The notes beneath the pieces are model-generated. The model ran no database searches, was not told where the DNA came from, and saw only the letters and a program-made list of their open reading frames with translations. From contig JARRLC010000140.1 in NCBI GenBank assembly GCA_037387425.1, forward strand, positions 1 through 6,520: 6,520 nucleotides of DNA. The letters run 5' to 3'. How positions within the stretch are numbered: the first letter of the stretch is position 1; every line of letters starts with the position of its first letter. Source of the stretch: JARRLC01 sp037387425 (lineage in GTDB: Bacteria > Pseudomonadota > Alphaproteobacteria > Rhizobiales > Rhodomicrobiaceae). Of this stretch, positions 4,938 through 6,520 are shown one piece after another. The position numbers and the translations under genes were made by a program.

Positions 4938-6520
4938 TCACCAAAAATCTGGTGTGATCCGCTCCTTGCGTGATCTTTTTAGCTGATCGATGAAATCAAG
5001 CGCTTCCGGTTTTCCGGGCGTTTCCTGCGATTTCACTACGATTTCTCCGCTTGGCAGGTAGGCGCGGATAACGGTTTCCGTGTCTGGCTGCCGGCCTGAG
5101 TGAATAATGATCTTGAGGTCGAGGTGCTCAGTGCCCTCAGGAATATCGGCAACAATGCATCCATCCGACGTAGTTGATACCCAAGCCGGAAGCGGCCGCC
5201 CGTCGGCCTGCAAAACGGTTAGTCTGGAGTGGCTTGAGTTCATGGCCTCGCCCTGGTGGACATAAAGGATCAGCCGGCGGTCTTTGACATCAGATTCGAA
5301 TTCGATTGGCGGGGTGCGCGCGGAAACGCTCATACCGCCAATTTCCTTCTCCCCATGAGCAAAGGAGAGGGGGCGCATGACCTGATCCTCCGGCATGCTC
5401 CCGAGAGGGCGCAATGCGGGATTCAAGGCGATAAAGTCGAGCGCATCCTCTACGGGCAAATGATACGAAGCGGTCGCGTCCAAGTGCGGTGCTTCACTTA
5501 GGTTGCGCAAGTACCATGGTTCGCGTGTGTCCGCCCAGTGACTGGAAGTATCATTGGCGGGCGCTTCACTAACATTGGTAACGGTTACCGCGACAGCGTT
5601 TGTAGCGGTGAGCGTTCCATCGGAGACTTGGACGATGACGTTATAGACATTGTCGCCGCCCACATCGCCGGGCGTCTCGAAGTCCGGCGCGTCGAGAAAG
5701 GACAGCGCGCCTGTGTTCGCATCAATGGTGAACTTCGCTGCATCCGCGCCGCCTGCGATGGCATAGGTCAGCGTCGTACTTGCATCCGGGTCGGAACCGG
5801 TAACGGTCATCACCGCAGTCGTATTCTCGGCAACGCTAGCCGTTGAGCCGCTGGTGACGGTCGGCGCCTCATTGGCATTGTTGACGGTCACGGCAATGGA
5901 CTGTTCGATGGTGACAATGCCCTCTGTGGCATCGACAATCACTTGATATACGTTATTTCCATCAACGTTGGTTGGGGTTTCGTAATCGGGGGCCGAAATG
6001 AAACTGAGAACCCCGGTATCACTGTCGATGGTGAACTTTGCGGCATCGGCGCCACCCGCAATGCCATATGTGAGCGAGTGACCATCCGGATCGTATGTCG
6101 TGACGGTCATGACCGTAGTGGTATTTTCCGCAACGCTTGCCGTTGAACTGCTGGTGAAAACGGGCGGTGCGTTGTTGGATACTGTCACCGAAATTGCTTT
6201 CGTGGCGGTCAGCTCGCCGTCAGAGACCTGAACTGTGACTTCATACACATTGTCGCCGTTGAGGTCGCCTGGGAATTCGTAGTCGGGCCCCGAAAGAAAG
6301 CTGAGCGCGCCGGTATCCGCATCAATGTCAAATTTCGCGGCGTCGTCGCCGCCCGCAATGCTGAAGGTGAACGTGGTTCCGGCATCCGGATCAGAGGCCG
6401 CGACCGTCATAACAGGCGACAAGTACTCAAGCACAATAGCTGTGGCGGGACTGGTGACTGCGGGGGCCTCGTTGACGTTGGTGACGGTTACGCTCACTGT
6501 CTGCGTCGCAGTAAGCACGC
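4938..6520 (-). CDS. Large cadherin-repeat surface protein, C-terminal part (5' end outside window)
   Basis: The frame is open to the window edge, so the true start lies beyond 6520; the first visible residues (TATQTVSVTVTNVNEAP) are the end of an earlier repeat. Counting from the GTG at 6518-6516, three full cadherin-like repeats of 99-101 residues occupy about 17-115, 116-216 and 217-317. Each has AEN or a variant, SDPD/YDPD, IDxDTGxLSF, PDYE/PDFE and GDNVY or GNNVY, the acidic pattern of calcium-binding repeats. Residues 318-526 form a different C-terminal region: a linker, then a probable beta-rich module (about 410-500) with GRPLPAWV and YLPSGEIV, and a basic tail ending in DFW. Such proteins are usually secreted, often by type I systems, and act in adhesion or biofilm formation; that role is inferred. 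No RTX nonapeptides or transport genes are visible. The stop is TGA at 4940-4938. Confidence 0.85.
   Translation of the reverse strand, partial: VLTATQTVSVTVTNVNEAPAVTSPATAIVLEYLSPVMTVAASDPDAGTTFTFSIAGGDDAAKFDIDADTGALSFLSGPDYEFPGDLNGDNVYEVTVQVSDGELTATKAISVTVSNNAPPVFTSSSTASVAENTTTVMTVTTYDPDGHSLTYGIAGGADAAKFTIDSDTGVLSFISAPDYETPTNVDGNNVYQVIVDATEGIVTIEQSIAVTVNNANEAPTVTSGSTASVAENTTAVMTVTGSDPDASTTLTYAIAGGADAAKFTIDANTGALSFLDAPDFETPGDVGGDNVYNVIVQVSDGTLTATNAVAVTVTNVSEAPANDTSSHWADTREPWYLRNLSEAPHLDATASYHLPVEDALDFIALNPALRPLGSMPEDQVMRPLSFAHGEKEIGGMSVSARTPPIEFESDVKDRRLILYVHQGEAMNSSHSRLTVLQADGRPLPAWVSTTSDGCIVADIPEGTEHLDLKIIIHSGRQPDTETVIRAYLPSGEIVVKSQETPGKPEALDFIDQLKRSRKERITPDFW
5568..6470 (-). repeat. Three tandem cadherin-like coding repeats of about 300 bp
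   Basis: The units run approximately 6470-6174, 6173-5871 and 5870-5568, with a partial further unit at 6520-6471. Blocks such as the GGADAAKFTID codons and the GDNVY codons recur at about 303-nt spacing. The DNA copies have diverged clearly from one another while the protein pattern is kept. This argues for old duplications under protein-level selection rather than recent amplification. Confidence 0.85.

Noticed and set aside
4937..4958. ATCACCA...TGGTG-TGAT hairpin between the convergent di-iron and cadherin genes as a bidirectional terminator
   Set aside because: The stem is short or bulged, overlaps the cadherin stop codon, and has no adjacent T tract on either strand.
5568..6470. Periodic repeats considered as a CRISPR-like or non-coding satellite array
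   Set aside because: The roughly 303-bp period keeps one open frame and encodes cadherin-like protein repeats. There are no short identical repeats with unique spacers.

Overview
The window looks like an accessory stretch of a proteobacterial chromosome, most likely alphaproteobacterial. The tRNA-Gln body matches what I remember of alphaproteobacterial tRNA-Gln. Short secreted proteins made of SH3b repeats with a Cys-x3-Trp-Cys signature, and large cadherin-repeat surface proteins, also fit. This assignment comes from gene content only and is not firm.

Layout. (1) 1-129: a tRNA-Gln(UUG) gene on the minus strand, with its own near-consensus promoter at 165-193 and a hairpin just beyond its 3' end. 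(2) 347-1651, minus: an unrecognised exported or membrane-anchored coiled-coil protein. (3) 1652-2121: a divergent intergenic region in which each flanking gene has a perfect TGACGTCA palindrome near its start. (4) 2122-3339, plus: a secreted protein of four SH3b-like repeats. (5) 3365-4126: a graveyard. It holds an IS3-family transposase remnant that has lost the segment bearing the first catalytic Asp, then a Roadblock/LC7-like gene broken by frameshifts. (6) 4136-4906, plus: an intact stand-alone metallo-beta-lactamase-fold protein with the flavodiiron/ODP type of metal ligand set, probably an oxygen-binding di-iron protein. (7) 4938-6520, minus: the C-terminal part of a long cadherin-repeat protein, running off the window edge and convergent with the di-iron gene.

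How the genes may relate. The coiled-coil gene and the SH3b gene are divergent, both export-targeted, and may share an operator, so they could form a small cell-envelope module. The di-iron gene sits directly behind the broken Roadblock gene, with normally spaced ribosome binding sites in front of both. They probably formed a small regulatory or sensory operon of which only the di-iron protein survives. The cadherin-repeat gene is a separate surface or adhesion locus. The clearest points of interest are the relic sensor operon beside a dead IS, the Cys-paired SH3b repeats, and the paired palindromes between the divergent genes. I saw no CRISPR array, phage module or clearly new multi-gene system.
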